Of a DNA stretch of 55,290 nucleotides, positions 43,391 to 52,580 are shown in pieces. The DNA lies in contig JALONI010000009.1 of NCBI GenBank assembly GCA_025455015.1, positions 1-55,290 on the forward strand. Direction: 5' to 3'. This DNA comes from Cyclobacteriaceae bacterium (GTDB lineage Bacteria > Bacteroidota > Bacteroidia > Cytophagales > Cyclobacteriaceae). Position 1 is the first letter of the stretch, and the number at the start of each line of letters is the position of its first letter. The notes beneath the pieces are model-generated. The model had not been told where the DNA came from. It saw only the letters and a list, made by a program, of their open reading frames with translations, and made no database searches. A program made the position numbers and the translations under genes.

Positions 43391-44686
43391 ATGCTCATTT
43401 TCACTTCCATTGCAGCCTTTACGGTGGTCATTTTGTTGTTGGTGGGGTTGCTGATCTTCGCCCAGAAGCGCCTGGTGCAGTCAGGGCCGGTAAAACTGGT
43501 CATAAATGGCGAAAAAACCATTACCGTGGCGGCCGGCAGTTCGCTGCTCACCACGTTGGCAAACGAACAGATATTTCTGCCCTCGGCTTGCGGGGGCGGT
43601 GGCACCTGCGCCATGTGCAAGTGCGTAGTCGAATCGGGCGGGGGCGATGTGCTGCCCACCGAGGTGGGGCACCTGAGCCGGCAGGAACAAAAAGAACACG
43701 TGCGCCTGGGCTGCCAGGTGAAGGTAAAGCAGGATTTGAACATACGCATACCCGAAGAGATATTCGGGATCAAGAAGTGGGAGTGCGAGGTCGTTTCGAA
43801 CTACAACGTCTCCACCTTTATCAAAGAGTTTGTGGTGAAGTTGCCCCCGGGTGAAACGCTCAAGTTCGAAGCGGGTGGCTATATCCAGATCGATGTGCCG
43901 GCCACTACCGTGGATTTCAAAACGATGGACATCAAACCTCACCCTGAATTGGGCCACGCCAGTCCGGACGTTTTCAAGCCCGATTGGGACAAGTTCAAGC
44001 TGTGGGACCTGAAGATGAAAAATGAGGAGCCCATCTTCCGCGCCTATTCCATGGCCAATCACCCGGCCGAAGGGAACATCATCATGTTGAACATCCGCAT
44101 TGCCACCCCGCCTTGGGACCGTGCCAACAACAAGTGGATGGATGTCAACCCGGGCATTTGCTCTTCCTACGTGTTCTCGCGCAAACCGGGTGATAAGGTG
44201 ACCATCTCCGGCCCTTACGGGGAATTCCACATCAACAACACCCAGCGCGAGATGATTTACATTGGAGGTGGCGCAGGCATGGCCCCCTTGCGCGCGCAAA
44301 TTTTCCATCTCTTCCACACTGAAAAAACCAAGCGCAAGGTATCGTACTGGTACGGGGGCCGCTCCAAAAAGGAGTTGTTCTACGTAGACCACTTCCGGAA
44401 AATCGAACAGGAGTTCCCCAATTTTCAGTTTCACATCGGCTTGTCCGAACCGCTGCCCGAAGACAACTGGAAAGTGAAAAAGAGCTTGGACGACCGTGAG
44501 GCGGATGGGTACCTCGGGTTTATCCACAAGTGTTTGTATGACAATTACCTCGGCAACCACCCGAACCCCGAGGATGTGGAGTTCTACTTGTGCGGCCCGC
44601 CTTTGATGAATGCAGCCGTGCTGAAGATGCTCGATGACCTGGGCATACCGAAGGAAAACATCCGCTTTGACGATTTTGGCGGATAG
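43391..44686 (+). CDS. nqrF: Na+-translocating NADH:quinone reductase subunit F
   Basis: NqrF is the NADH-oxidising entry subunit of the sodium-pumping complex. The 431-residue protein has one N-terminal membrane helix (about 4-26), a 2Fe-2S ferredoxin domain ([14 protein letters not shown], with a fourth cysteine in LGCQV), an FAD domain with RAYSMANHP, and an NADH domain with [12 protein letters not shown] and the C-terminal FDDFGG. Everything is intact. The other subunits, nqrA-E, are not next to it in this window, although they normally sit together. A strong terminator follows, so it is a single-gene unit here. Confidence 0.96.
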   Translation: MLIFTSIAAFTVVILLLVGLLIFAQKRLVQSGPVKLVINGEKTITVAAGSSLLTTLANEQIFLPSACGGGGTCAMCKCVVESGGGDVLPTEVGHLSRQEQKEHVRLGCQVKVKQDLNIRIPEEIFGIKKWECEVVSNYNVSTFIKEFVVKLPPGETLKFEAGGYIQIDVPATTVDFKTMDIKPHPELGHASPDVFKPDWDKFKLWDLKMKNEEPIFRAYSMANHPAEGNIIMLNIRIATPPWDRANNKWMDVNPGICSSYVFSRKPGDKVTISGPYGEFHINNTQREMIYIGGGAGMAPLRAQIFHLFHTEKTKRKVSYWYGGRSKKELFYVDHFRKIEQEFPNFQFHIGLSEPLPEDNWKVKKSLDDREADGYLGFIHKCLYDNYLGNHPNPEDVEFYLCGPPLMNAAVLKMLDDLGIPKENIRFDDFGG

Positions 44687-44706
44687 CCTCCGATGTCACT
44701 ACCTCA

Positions 44707-44736
44707 AAGCCTTGGAAGTTGTTCCAAGGCTTTTTT
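44707..44736 (+). terminator. Terminator after nqrF
   Basis: AAGCCTTGGAA (44707-44717) and TTCCAAGGCTT (44722-44732) pair perfectly around GTTG and run into six Ts. Confidence 0.9.
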
Positions 44737-44807
44737 GTTTGGTTTCCGGTGCACGTGGGGCTCCAATGGGAACGGCAGAACCCATTTTTTATCATTAGCT
44801 TTACCAC

Positions 44808-45047
44808 ATGAAAGCCAGTACCCGCGATTCGTTTGAGGTGGCTCTTGAGTTGGTGAAGAAGCTTACCCCGGAGGAGAAGCTTCAGTTGTCCAAGGTATTG
44901 GAAAGAGACCTGCTGGACGCGCGACTTTCTGCACTTCTAAAAGTTTTTAGGACAGAGGAAATTACTCTTGACGATATCGCAGTTGAGACGGAGGCCGTCC
45001 GGAAGGAAATCTATCTCCGTGAAAAAGGAACTGAGGGTCATCGTTGA
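44808..45047 (+). CDS. Putative antitoxin of a PIN toxin pair
   Basis: A 79-residue protein: KASTRDSFEVALELVKKLTPEEKLQL reads as a helix-rich N-terminus and the C-terminus is charged. It overlaps the PIN-domain gene by 29 bases. The small size and order (antitoxin then PIN toxin) fit a VapBC-like or related module. The DNA-binding fold is not clear. Starts 72 bases past the nqrF terminator. Confidence 0.6.
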   Translation: MKASTRDSFEVALELVKKLTPEEKLQLSKVLERDLLDARLSALLKVFRTEEITLDDIAVETEAVRKEIYLREKGTEGHR

Positions 45048-45432
45048 TACAAATCTCTGGATCAGTTTTCTGATCGGGAAAGAGCTTTCGGAACTGCGGC
45101 CATTGATCGTTAATCATCAGATTCAGTTATTGGTTTGTCCGCAATTGCTAGAGGAAATTCAATTAGTGGCTTCGCGCGATAAAATGCGAAAGTATTTTCC
45201 CATGGAACACGTTCGTGAGTTGGTTGCACTCATCAAATGGCTGGCAGAAGAATTTGTCATTGAGTCCGTGCATCCCGTATGTCCTGATCCAAAAGATGAT
45301 TTTTTGTTTGCGTTGGCAAAAGCCGGAAAGGCGGATTTTTTGGTAACGGGTGACAAGGAGTTATTACAATTGGGAACGGTTGCCACCGTACAAGTAGTTT
45401 CTGCTAGCGAGTTTATTAAGCTGTTCAAATAA
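45019..45432 (+). CDS. PIN-domain toxin-like ribonuclease
   Basis: I start it at GTG 45019 (VKKELRVIVDTNLWISF, 137 residues), because a PIN domain begins at this strand; the frame's ATG upstream adds 17 residues that match nothing. Catalytic acids are visible: D in VDTN, E in LLEEIQL, and DPKDD followed by LVTGDKELL. This is the putative toxin type of PIN protein, which cuts RNA when its antitoxin is lost. The stop is directly followed by the ureohydrolase-like start. Confidence 0.8.
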   Translation: MKKELRVIVDTNLWISFLIGKELSELRPLIVNHQIQLLVCPQLLEEIQLVASRDKMRKYFPMEHVRELVALIKWLAEEFVIESVHPVCPDPKDDFLFALAKAGKADFLVTGDKELLQLGTVATVQVVSASEFIKLFK

Positions 45433-46587
45433 ATGGACCTCACCCTCTTCTTTTCCCCGTTGGATGAATCGGTTTACCAGGCAGCCCAGTCATCCTCATC
45501 GGTTTTCAGGAACATCCACAGCTATGGCGAAAAGATGCCCGACTACCGGGCGGCACACATGGCCCTCATCGGCCTCAACGACACACGGGGCGCGGGTCAC
45601 CACAGCGGCCCGCTCTCGGCACCGGACGAGGTACGGAAGAAACTGTATCAACTGAAAAAGGGAACGGGGTCCTACCGCATCGTTGATTTGGGCAACCTCA
45701 ACCCCGGCATTGATCTGGACGAGACGTACGTGCGGCTGAGCGAAGTGTGCCGCATCTTGCTCGAACAGAACATCTTGCCCATCATCATCGGGGGCACGCA
45801 CGACTTGACGTACGGCCAGTATTGGGCATACGAGGGGCTCGAAAAACTCATCAACTTGCTAAACGTGGATGCCTTCCTGGACCTGGAAGAAAAACACGGT
45901 ACCCCGGCCGACCGCAGGCACATCCACAAAATACTGCTGCACGAGCCCAATTTCTTGTTGAGCTACACCCATCTGGCCTATCAGAGTTATCTGATCGATC
46001 CGGCCTCCATTGCCGTGTTGGAGAAATTGTACTTTGAAGCCTTCCGTATTGGGCAAATGCGCGAAAAGTTTGCCGAAATGGAACCGGCCATCCGCAATGC
46101 CGACTTGCTGTCATTCGATGTGGCCGCCATCAGATCGGCTGATGCCCCGGGCAGCGACCGCGCCCAACCCTTTGGATTGACGGGGGAAGAGGCCTGTCAG
46201 ATTTGCTGGTATGCCGGACAAAACGAAAAACTCAGTTCGGTGGGCTTCTATGGCTACAGCCCCGAGTATGACGATGCCCATCGCAAGACGGCCAGCGTCA
46301 TTGCCACCATGGTGTGGTACTTCATCGAGGGGTACTACCACCGCAAGGGCGAGTCGAACTTTAAAAGCAATGACTTTGTGAAATATGTGGTGGCCATGCC
46401 GGTGGCACCGGAGACAATCACTTTTTACAAAAGCAAGTTTACCGAAAAATGGTGGATGGAGGTCTCCCCTCACGAGACGGGCATCTACCACCGCAACACG
46501 ATCGTGCCGTGCAACTACAGCGACTACCAGCAGGCCACCAAGGGCGAAGTGCCCCACCGTTATATCAGCACCCTGGCAAAACTTTAG
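45433..46587 (+). CDS. Arginase/formimidoylglutamase-fold protein with degenerate metal site
   Basis: The 384-residue protein has the ureohydrolase fold: IIGGTHDLTYGQY (GGxHD, His kept), NVDAFLDLEE where active members have DAHxD, and LLSFDVAAIRSADAPG where active members have SxDxDxxDP. So the histidine of the second motif and an aspartate of the third are missing, and two-manganese catalysis is doubtful. This class is common in Bacteroidota and often called formimidoylglutamase. It starts at the base after the PIN toxin stop. It ends in a four-base convergent overlap with the DinB gene. Confidence 0.8.
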   Translation: MDLTLFFSPLDESVYQAAQSSSSVFRNIHSYGEKMPDYRAAHMALIGLNDTRGAGHHSGPLSAPDEVRKKLYQLKKGTGSYRIVDLGNLNPGIDLDETYVRLSEVCRILLEQNILPIIIGGTHDLTYGQYWAYEGLEKLINLLNVDAFLDLEEKHGTPADRRHIHKILLHEPNFLLSYTHLAYQSYLIDPASIAVLEKLYFEAFRIGQMREKFAEMEPAIRNADLLSFDVAAIRSADAPGSDRAQPFGLTGEEACQICWYAGQNEKLSSVGFYGYSPEYDDAHRKTASVIATMVWYFIEGYYHRKGESNFKSNDFVKYVVAMPVAPETITFYKSKFTEKWWMEVSPHETGIYHRNTIVPCNYSDYQQATKGEVPHRYISTLAKL

Positions 46588-47042
46588 GCGCGCTGGCCCG
46601 CATTTTTTACGATGTACACGATCTGACCCAAGTGATAGATGTCATGCTCATGGATGCCGTGCAGCATGGTGTAGTATGTATACTTGCGCGTGGGCACCAG
46701 TGTATCCAGTTTTTCTTCGGGAAAGTCTTTTACGTGGCGCAGCAAGGCATCTTGTGATTGGCGGAAATCCCGCAGTGTTTTTTCCCACGAACCCGGCACG
46801 GGGAAGTTATCGGTATCACTCACCTCAAAGTCTACATCGCCCTGCAAACGCGCCACCACAAACGTCCGCCAGGCAGTCATGTGTAGCACCAACTCGTTAA
46901 TGGAGTGGCCGCTGCCGATGCGCTGCTGAGCGGTTTGCTCGGAGAGCGAATTCAGCACCTCCATCAAAGCCGGGCCGTGCCACGGATGGCCATCAAACGT
47001 TTTCTGCCATTGCCGTACCAATCGTTTGACCTCCGTTTTCAT
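46584..47042 (-). CDS. DinB-family protein
   Basis: The 152-residue four-helix protein has the metal-binding histidines of the DinB/YfiT fold: GHSINELVLHM (one His) and HGIHEHDIYHLGQI (two more). Members include thiol S-transferases with bacillithiol or mycothiol and many of unknown role. Downstream of fabG on the same strand, with 19 bases between. Confidence 0.82.
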   Translation of the reverse strand: MKTEVKRLVRQWQKTFDGHPWHGPALMEVLNSLSEQTAQQRIGSGHSINELVLHMTAWRTFVVARLQGDVDFEVSDTDNFPVPGSWEKTLRDFRQSQDALLRHVKDFPEEKLDTLVPTRKYTYYTMLHGIHEHDIYHLGQIVYIVKNAGQRA

Positions 47043-47061
47043 GCTGGGTGGATGAGGTATG

Positions 47062-47808
47062 TTAGGTAAGCATGCCCCCGTCTACTTGAATCACCTGGCC
47101 GGTAACGTAGGCCGAGAGGTCAGACGCGAGGAAGACACAGGCGTTGGCTACATCTTCCGGCTGGCCTCCGCGCTTGAGCGGAATGGCTTCGCGCCAGCTC
47201 TGCACTGTTTTTTCATCCAGCTTGTCGGTCATTTCCGTTTCGATAAAGCCCGGTGCGATGGCGTTGCTGCGAATACCACGCGAACCCAGTTCCAAGGCCA
47301 CCGACTTGGTGAACCCGATGATGCCCGCCTTGGAAGCGGCATAGTTGGCCTGGCCCGCATTGCCTTTGATGCCCACCACCGAGGTCATGTTGATGATGGA
47401 GCCCCTCTTTTGTTTCATCATTGGCTTGGTGGCGGCTTTGATCGTATTGAAGCATGACTTCAGGTTTACATTCATGACCTTGTCCCACATCTCTTCCGTC
47501 ATCCGCAGCAAGAGGTTGTCCAGGGTGATGCCCGCGTTGTTGATCAACACATCCAATGAGCCAAACTCGGCCACCACATCGTTCACCAGTTTGTCGGCCT
47601 GGGCAAAGTCAGACGCATCGGAGCGGTAGCCTTTAGCTTTCACGCCCTTGGCCGATAGCTCGGCCTCCAGGGCTTGCCCCTGTTCCACGCTGCTCAGGTA
47701 AGTGAAGGCCACGTTGGCCCCGTGCTCGGCAAACGTGAGGGCAATGGCCCGCCCGATTCCTTTGGATGCACCGGTGATGAGTGCGGTTTTGTTTTGGAGT
47801 AGTTTCAT
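47062..47808 (-). CDS. fabG: 3-oxoacyl-[acyl-carrier-protein] reductase
   Basis: The NADPH-dependent reductase of fatty-acid elongation. The 248-residue short-chain dehydrogenase has TGASKGIGRAIAL (cofactor loop), NNAGIT, the catalytic serine in MTSVVG and YAASKAG (Tyr and Lys), with the C-terminal DVANACVFLASD and VIQVDGG of FabG. The length is exact for FabG. No other fab gene is adjacent. Divergent from lpd. Confidence 0.93.
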   Translation of the reverse strand: MKLLQNKTALITGASKGIGRAIALTFAEHGANVAFTYLSSVEQGQALEAELSAKGVKAKGYRSDASDFAQADKLVNDVVAEFGSLDVLINNAGITLDNLLLRMTEEMWDKVMNVNLKSCFNTIKAATKPMMKQKRGSIINMTSVVGIKGNAGQANYAASKAGIIGFTKSVALELGSRGIRSNAIAPGFIETEMTDKLDEKTVQSWREAIPLKRGGQPEDVANACVFLASDLSAYVTGQVIQVDGGMLT

Positions 47809-47897
47809 GGGGTTTCAGTGAGTCAAACGGCTTTTTTTGACCCGTTTATTTGGGTTAACTTGCCGGAAAATTAAGAAATCATTTTACTCTTTTTGCT

Positions 47898-49289
47898 ATG
47901 TCAAAATACGATGTCATTGTCATTGGTTCGGGCCCCGGGGGCTATGTGGCGGCTATCCGCGCTTCGCAGCTGGGCATGAAAGTAGGAGTGGTGGAAAAGG
48001 AAGAACTGGGAGGCATTTGCTTGAACTGGGGGTGTATCCCCACCAAGGCGTTGTTGAAGAGCGCCAATGTATTTGAATACGTGAAACATGCCAAAGACTA
48101 TGGCATTGAAATAAAAGGGGCCGAGGCCGACTTCGCCAGCATGGTCAAGCGCAGCCGCGAAGTAGCGGGCAGCATGAGCAAAGGGGTGCAGTTCTTGTTC
48201 AAAAAAAACAAGATTGACCAGATCAGCGGCCACGGCAAGCTGAAAAAGGGAAACAAGGTGGAGGTGACAGATGCGGCCGGAAAGAAAATCGACTACGAAG
48301 CCAAACACATTATCCTGGCCACCGGAGGGCGCTCGCGTGAGTTGCCCAACCTGCCCATTGATGGCAAGAAAATCATTGGCTACCGCCAAGCCATGGTGCT
48401 GGACAAGCAACCCAAAAAGCTGTTGGTTGTGGGGTCGGGTGCAATAGGTGTCGAGTTTGCCTATTTCTACAACGCCATCGGCACGGAAGTGACCGTAGTC
48501 GAGTTTATGCCGCGTATTGTGCCGGTGGAAGACGAAGAAGTGTCCAAGCAACTGGAGAAGTCGTTCAAAAAGTCGGGCATGACTATCCACACCAACTCAG
48601 AAGTGACCAAGGTAGATACCAGTGGAAAAACCTGTGTGGCCACAGTGAAGACCCCCGGGGGCGAGATCAAACTCGAAGCCGATGTGGTGTTATCGGCCGT
48701 GGGCGTTACCACCAATCTGGAAAACCTTGGCTTGGAAGAAGTGGGCGTGAAGCACGATAAAGGAAAAGTACTGGTAGATCCGTTTTACAAAACCAACGTG
48801 CCCGGGGTGTATGCCATTGGTGACATCACCAGCGGCCCCGCGTTGGCACACGTGGCCTCGGCCGAAGGCATCATTTGTGTAGAGAAGATCGCGGGCCACA
48901 ACCCCGAGCCCCTCAACTACAACAACATTCCCGGATGCACGTATTGCTCACCTGAAATCGCCTCGGTGGGCTATACCGAAGAAGCCGCCAAAAAAGCCGG
49001 CTACGAAATAAAAGTCGGCAAGTTTCCATTCACGGCTTCGGGTAAAGCCAAAGCCGCAGGCGCCCCCGATGGCTTTGTGAAAGTCATTTTTGATGCCAAG
49101 TATGGCGAGTTTTTAGGCGCTCACATGATTGGGGCCAACGTAACCGAAATGATTGCCGAGGTAGTGGCTGCACGCAAGCTCGAAACCACCGGCCATGAAA
49201 TTGTGAAGACGGTGCACCCGCACCCCACCATGAGCGAGGCGGTGATGGAAGCCGCAGCGGCTGCCTATGGCGAGGTGATTCATTTGTAA
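47898..49289 (+). CDS. lpdA: Dihydrolipoyl dehydrogenase
   Basis: The E3 subunit of 2-oxoacid dehydrogenase and glycine-cleavage complexes. The 463-residue flavoprotein has GSGPGGYVAAI, the redox disulfide GGICLNWGCIPTK (C41, C46), an NAD fold (VVGSGAIGVEFAYFY), DITSGPALAHVAS and the C-terminal HPHPTMSE with the catalytic His-Glu. The length is normal. No E1 or E2 gene is nearby; lipA and gcvH lie some 4 kb to the right. Confidence 0.97.
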   Translation: MSKYDVIVIGSGPGGYVAAIRASQLGMKVGVVEKEELGGICLNWGCIPTKALLKSANVFEYVKHAKDYGIEIKGAEADFASMVKRSREVAGSMSKGVQFLFKKNKIDQISGHGKLKKGNKVEVTDAAGKKIDYEAKHIILATGGRSRELPNLPIDGKKIIGYRQAMVLDKQPKKLLVVGSGAIGVEFAYFYNAIGTEVTVVEFMPRIVPVEDEEVSKQLEKSFKKSGMTIHTNSEVTKVDTSGKTCVATVKTPGGEIKLEADVVLSAVGVTTNLENLGLEEVGVKHDKGKVLVDPFYKTNVPGVYAIGDITSGPALAHVASAEGIICVEKIAGHNPEPLNYNNIPGCTYCSPEIASVGYTEEAAKKAGYEIKVGKFPFTASGKAKAAGAPDGFVKVIFDAKYGEFLGAHMIGANVTEMIAEVVAARKLETTGHEIVKTVHPHPTMSEAVMEAAAAAYGEVIHL

Positions 49290-49368
49290 TTGCTACGAGA
49301 GCGACTTTACGAGGAGGAAGTCAAAAAAGTGTACTTAGCAAAGATACTTTTTGGACTGTCTTGTCAAT

Positions 49369-51372
49369 TTATTTGAGATAGAATACTCCTTTCAAACGCG
49401 CTTCTTCCCACGGACGCTGGCGACCTTCCGAAGTGGCTTCCACCGCATTGCGCGTATTCATAAAGATATCTTCAATGCGCTGCGAGGTCAGCAACTGCTT
49501 GGTCAATTCGCCTGTGTACAAACCGTTGGAGCCATCACCGTCAGACGCCACAGACCCCGGAGACGTGGCATAGGCAATCAGCGTGCCGCTGGGGGCATAT
49601 ACGCGTGCCAGACCGGTGCCGCCTCGTGTGCCAACCGGAAAGGGATTGTTTCGGCAAGCATCTAAGATCACCATGTTCAAGCCCTCGTCATTCGCAAATT
49701 CCATGGTATTGAGCACACCCTGCAGCGAAATGCATTTTTGCTTGACATCCAAATGAGAGTTGATCTGTGCATCCACAGGAACTAGATAGTTGATGCCATC
49801 CACTTCCAATCCATGGCCCGCATAAAAAAATAATGACACATCGGAATCTTGTATCTTGTCACCCAACCCATAGATCGCGTTTTTCATGCTTTCATAGGTG
49901 CCATTCTCAATCACCGTAACGGCAAAGCCCAATGCCTCCAGCGTGTTTTTCATGGTGTTGGCATCGTTGATGGCGTTGCGCAGCTTACCTACTGTCTCGT
50001 AGTTGGCATTGCCAATCACCAGCGCAATGCGTTTGCCATGGATTGCCGCGGGAGCTGGACGGTTATTTTGAGGAAGGGGTGTGTGCGTCAGATAGATATC
50101 TTTTTGAAGTAAGCTGCGCCCCACTTGCGCGGTAATACGGATTCTGTTCTTGCCGGGCGCCAAGGCTACTGGGGCGGCAAAGCTGCCATCGCTGCGCGTA
50201 GGTATTTTGGTATCGTTCACAAACAAGAGGTCAGCTTGTTGTTGGCTTTGCAGTTGGCCTTCCAGTTGGATGGTGGCGGAGGAAATCGTTTGCTCACTGG
50301 TGTTTCGGTTCAGCCCGGGCGAAGTAATGCGTATTTCGGACGGATTGTTGCGCACGATTTCATACAGGTATACGGAGCCCACAGTGGTGCCCACGGCTAC
50401 CATTTTGCCATTGTCAGACAAGGCGATGCAGGAGGGGGATTCGTCTACCGAAAGGTTATCGAGCACTTCACCCTTTTCGAAGTTAGCGGTGAAAATTGCG
50501 CGGCTGTCTTTGCTAAAATAAAACAACACGTGAGGCAAGGGTCCCATCACCATGCCATCGGGCCGGTACCGGATTTCCATTCTTCGTTTTTCCTGCCCGG
50601 AAACCCAGTCGTACAGCAGGAGAGCATTTCTTCGCTCCGGTTGGCGGTTTGGTTGTAATCCGCCTTTCGGGATGAATACTTCCTGAACGGCCACGGCAAA
50701 GTTTTCTGAATTTTGACTGGTGACGGCCGCTCGTACCACGGAACGAGAGCCGCTGTACTCGGTGCTTCGCAATTTCAACTGGCGCAGCAAGCGCTGCGAA
50801 ATAACTTCCCATGTGAAGTTGTCACCCACATTGTTGATGGCGGTAAATTGCTGGCCGAAGCGGTCATATCCCATGAACAGTGTGTTCTTGATCTCAGAAG
50901 GCGGCTGTATCTTGGAAAATCCCATTTGACTTTTAAGATCGTACAATTCCACCTCTTGATTTTTCTGTAAGACCGTCAACAGGGCTTCGTTCGGGTCAAG
51001 CGAGACAAACACGGGTGGCAAAAAGACTTTGCGTTCCTTTCGCTTTTCAAATCCGGGCAAGGTGTACGTCCACAACTCGCCCTGGGTGCGAACGGCCAGC
51101 AACTGATTGTCACGGGTGATAAACTCATGAAAGATCAATCGCCCCGCGGCTTCGTCTTGTTGGATGGTATTTTGATTTTCCAGGTCGACACACGACAGGG
51201 TGTTTTTATTGTCGCTGGCGGCCAGAAAGCGTTCGTTGCTGGAAAAGGAAATTCGTTCTACCGGGGCCGTTAGGCCGGTGGATACTTTTTTCAGAGGTAC
51301 GAGCATCACATCCTGTGCGCTGGCCGCAACGGCCAGCGCACAGGAGAGGCCCCACAGGATACCGCGAAGCAT
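49369..51372 (-). CDS. Exported caspase-family (metacaspase-like) protein with WD40-like N-terminus
   Basis: The 667-residue protein begins with a signal peptide ending near AASAQ (about 20). The middle (about 25-350) resembles a WD40/beta-propeller with repeated short strands. After a linker (about 355-420) comes a C14-type caspase domain from KRIALVIGNANYE: the dyad is visible as FFYAGHG (His) and LDACRNNPF (Cys), with S/T-rich substrate-loop LIAYATSPGSVASDGDG. Both catalytic residues are present. It would work in the periplasm or at the surface. It lies seven bases after a small outer-membrane barrel gene. Confidence 0.9.
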   Translation of the reverse strand: MLRGILWGLSCALAVAASAQDVMLVPLKKVSTGLTAPVERISFSSNERFLAASDNKNTLSCVDLENQNTIQQDEAAGRLIFHEFITRDNQLLAVRTQGELWTYTLPGFEKRKERKVFLPPVFVSLDPNEALLTVLQKNQEVELYDLKSQMGFSKIQPPSEIKNTLFMGYDRFGQQFTAINNVGDNFTWEVISQRLLRQLKLRSTEYSGSRSVVRAAVTSQNSENFAVAVQEVFIPKGGLQPNRQPERRNALLLYDWVSGQEKRRMEIRYRPDGMVMGPLPHVLFYFSKDSRAIFTANFEKGEVLDNLSVDESPSCIALSDNGKMVAVGTTVGSVYLYEIVRNNPSEIRITSPGLNRNTSEQTISSATIQLEGQLQSQQQADLLFVNDTKIPTRSDGSFAAPVALAPGKNRIRITAQVGRSLLQKDIYLTHTPLPQNNRPAPAAIHGKRIALVIGNANYETVGKLRNAINDANTMKNTLEALGFAVTVIENGTYESMKNAIYGLGDKIQDSDVSLFFYAGHGLEVDGINYLVPVDAQINSHLDVKQKCISLQGVLNTMEFANDEGLNMVILDACRNNPFPVGTRGGTGLARVYAPSGTLIAYATSPGSVASDGDGSNGLYTGELTKQLLTSQRIEDIFMNTRNAVEATSEGRQRPWEEARLKGVFYLK

Positions 51373-51379
51373 AAGCGAT

Positions 51380-51889
51380 CTATTTCTTACCCAAAATAAA
51401 ACCGATACCTATGTTGAACATCACCATGGTGCCCAGGTCGGCATCGGCACTGTTGCTCATATTCGAAAGAATGTTCAACCCAAAGTCTACGTTGATTTTT
51501 TCATTTAGAAAAAGCTTGGTGCCCGCATATAAGCCAAGGTCTGTCTGGTCCACGTCATCGCCTTCATCAAAGCTTTGGTTTTGGAAGTTCAATTCAACGC
51601 CCGCATAGGGGAGAAGCTTACCGTCCTTGGTCAGAAAATTGTAGGTGGAGTACACCCCCATGCCTGTGCCGTTGAAGCCCTTGCTGAACATAAACTGCGG
51701 CTTGATACCCAACTCGACATTTTTGGTAACGAAGCGACCCAGTTTGGCGTTGATGAGCCCCAGAGAAGCAACATCACCGGTTTTGGAGTACGATCCGTTA
51801 ACGGTCAGCGAGAAGTCGCCTTTTTCGACCTGCGACCACGCAGCCGAGCCCGCGGTCAGGCAGAGGATGATTGTTAGAATATTTTTCAT
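51380..51889 (-). CDS. Small outer-membrane beta-barrel protein, copy 1
   Basis: A 169-residue protein with a signal peptide (MKNILTIILCLTAGSAAWSQ) and a C-terminus of barrel type (GIGFILGKK). VEKGDFSL, NAKLGRFVTKNVELGIKPQF, YNFLTKDGKLLPYAGVE and GTKLFLNEKINVDFGLNIL align with the neighbouring copy at 51934, so the two arose by duplication. Probable eight-stranded barrel. Ligand unknown. Between that copy and the caspase gene. Confidence 0.8.
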   Translation of the reverse strand: MKNILTIILCLTAGSAAWSQVEKGDFSLTVNGSYSKTGDVASLGLINAKLGRFVTKNVELGIKPQFMFSKGFNGTGMGVYSTYNFLTKDGKLLPYAGVELNFQNQSFDEGDDVDQTDLGLYAGTKLFLNEKINVDFGLNILSNMSNSADADLGTMVMFNIGIGFILGKK

Positions 51890-51933
51890 AATGTTCGTTT
51901 TGTTGGAATAGAGTGAGCAGGATGGGCGCAGGT

Positions 51934-52494
51934 CTACCGCTTATTGATTAAGAACCCTATGCCCACGTTAAGCGAGAATGTGTCTGGAAAATCCGGGTCT
52001 TCAACCGGGTCGCCATCGGAGATGGCAAAACCATTGTAAACATTAAAGAGGTAATTGACAGAGATATCTAAGTTGAGGCGGTCGGTAAAAAAATATTTGG
52101 TGCCCAGGGCAAGCCCGGCATCCACGTTGGTTTGATGGGTTTCCGAATCAAAATCATCACCGACAATCGTATAGTTGTATTTGCTACCCACTTCGCCCGA
52201 GACATAGGGTAGCATTTTTCCGTCTTCGGTCAGAAAATTATAGGAAAAGTAGACCCCCAGCCCCAGCCCCGACAATTTCAGATCACCGCCACCGCCCAAG
52301 TTGAACGAAGGTTTCATCCCGATTTCGAGCCGGTCGGTGAAAAAGCGGCCAAACTTGGCCGTGGCTAAACCGAAACGAAAATTTTCGGTGCTTACGTACG
52401 ATACCGCATACGTGATGCTCCGGTCTCCTTTTTCCACTTGTGCTTGCGCCACCAAGCCCGAACAGACGGCCCACACGAGTAAAAGTTTTTTCAT
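51934..52494 (-). CDS. Small outer-membrane beta-barrel protein, copy 2
   Basis: From the ATG at 52494 (MKKLLLVWAVCSGLVAQAQ, 186 residues), which starts a clear signal peptide; the longer frame adds nine residues before it. It shares VEKGDRSI, ATAKFGRFFTDRLEIGMKPSF, YNFLTEDGKMLPYVSGE and GTKYFFTDRLNLDISVNYL with copy 1. Ends GIGFLINKR. First gene of the barrel-barrel-caspase group, with 44 bases to copy 1. Confidence 0.8.
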   Translation of the reverse strand: MKKLLLVWAVCSGLVAQAQVEKGDRSITYAVSYVSTENFRFGLATAKFGRFFTDRLEIGMKPSFNLGGGGDLKLSGLGLGVYFSYNFLTEDGKMLPYVSGEVGSKYNYTIVGDDFDSETHQTNVDAGLALGTKYFFTDRLNLDISVNYLFNVYNGFAISDGDPVEDPDFPDTFSLNVGIGFLINKR

Positions 52495-52580
52495 GATGTA
52501 AAGTGTTTTATTGATACTCAAAGGAACTCGTATTGGCCGCGGCTTGAAATACCGGGTTCTGGGTATTTTGCGCAGGTTGT

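Noticed and set aside
43481-44560. 359-codon minus-strand frame opposite nqrF
   Set aside because: Pure antisense shadow of a fully intact nqrF.
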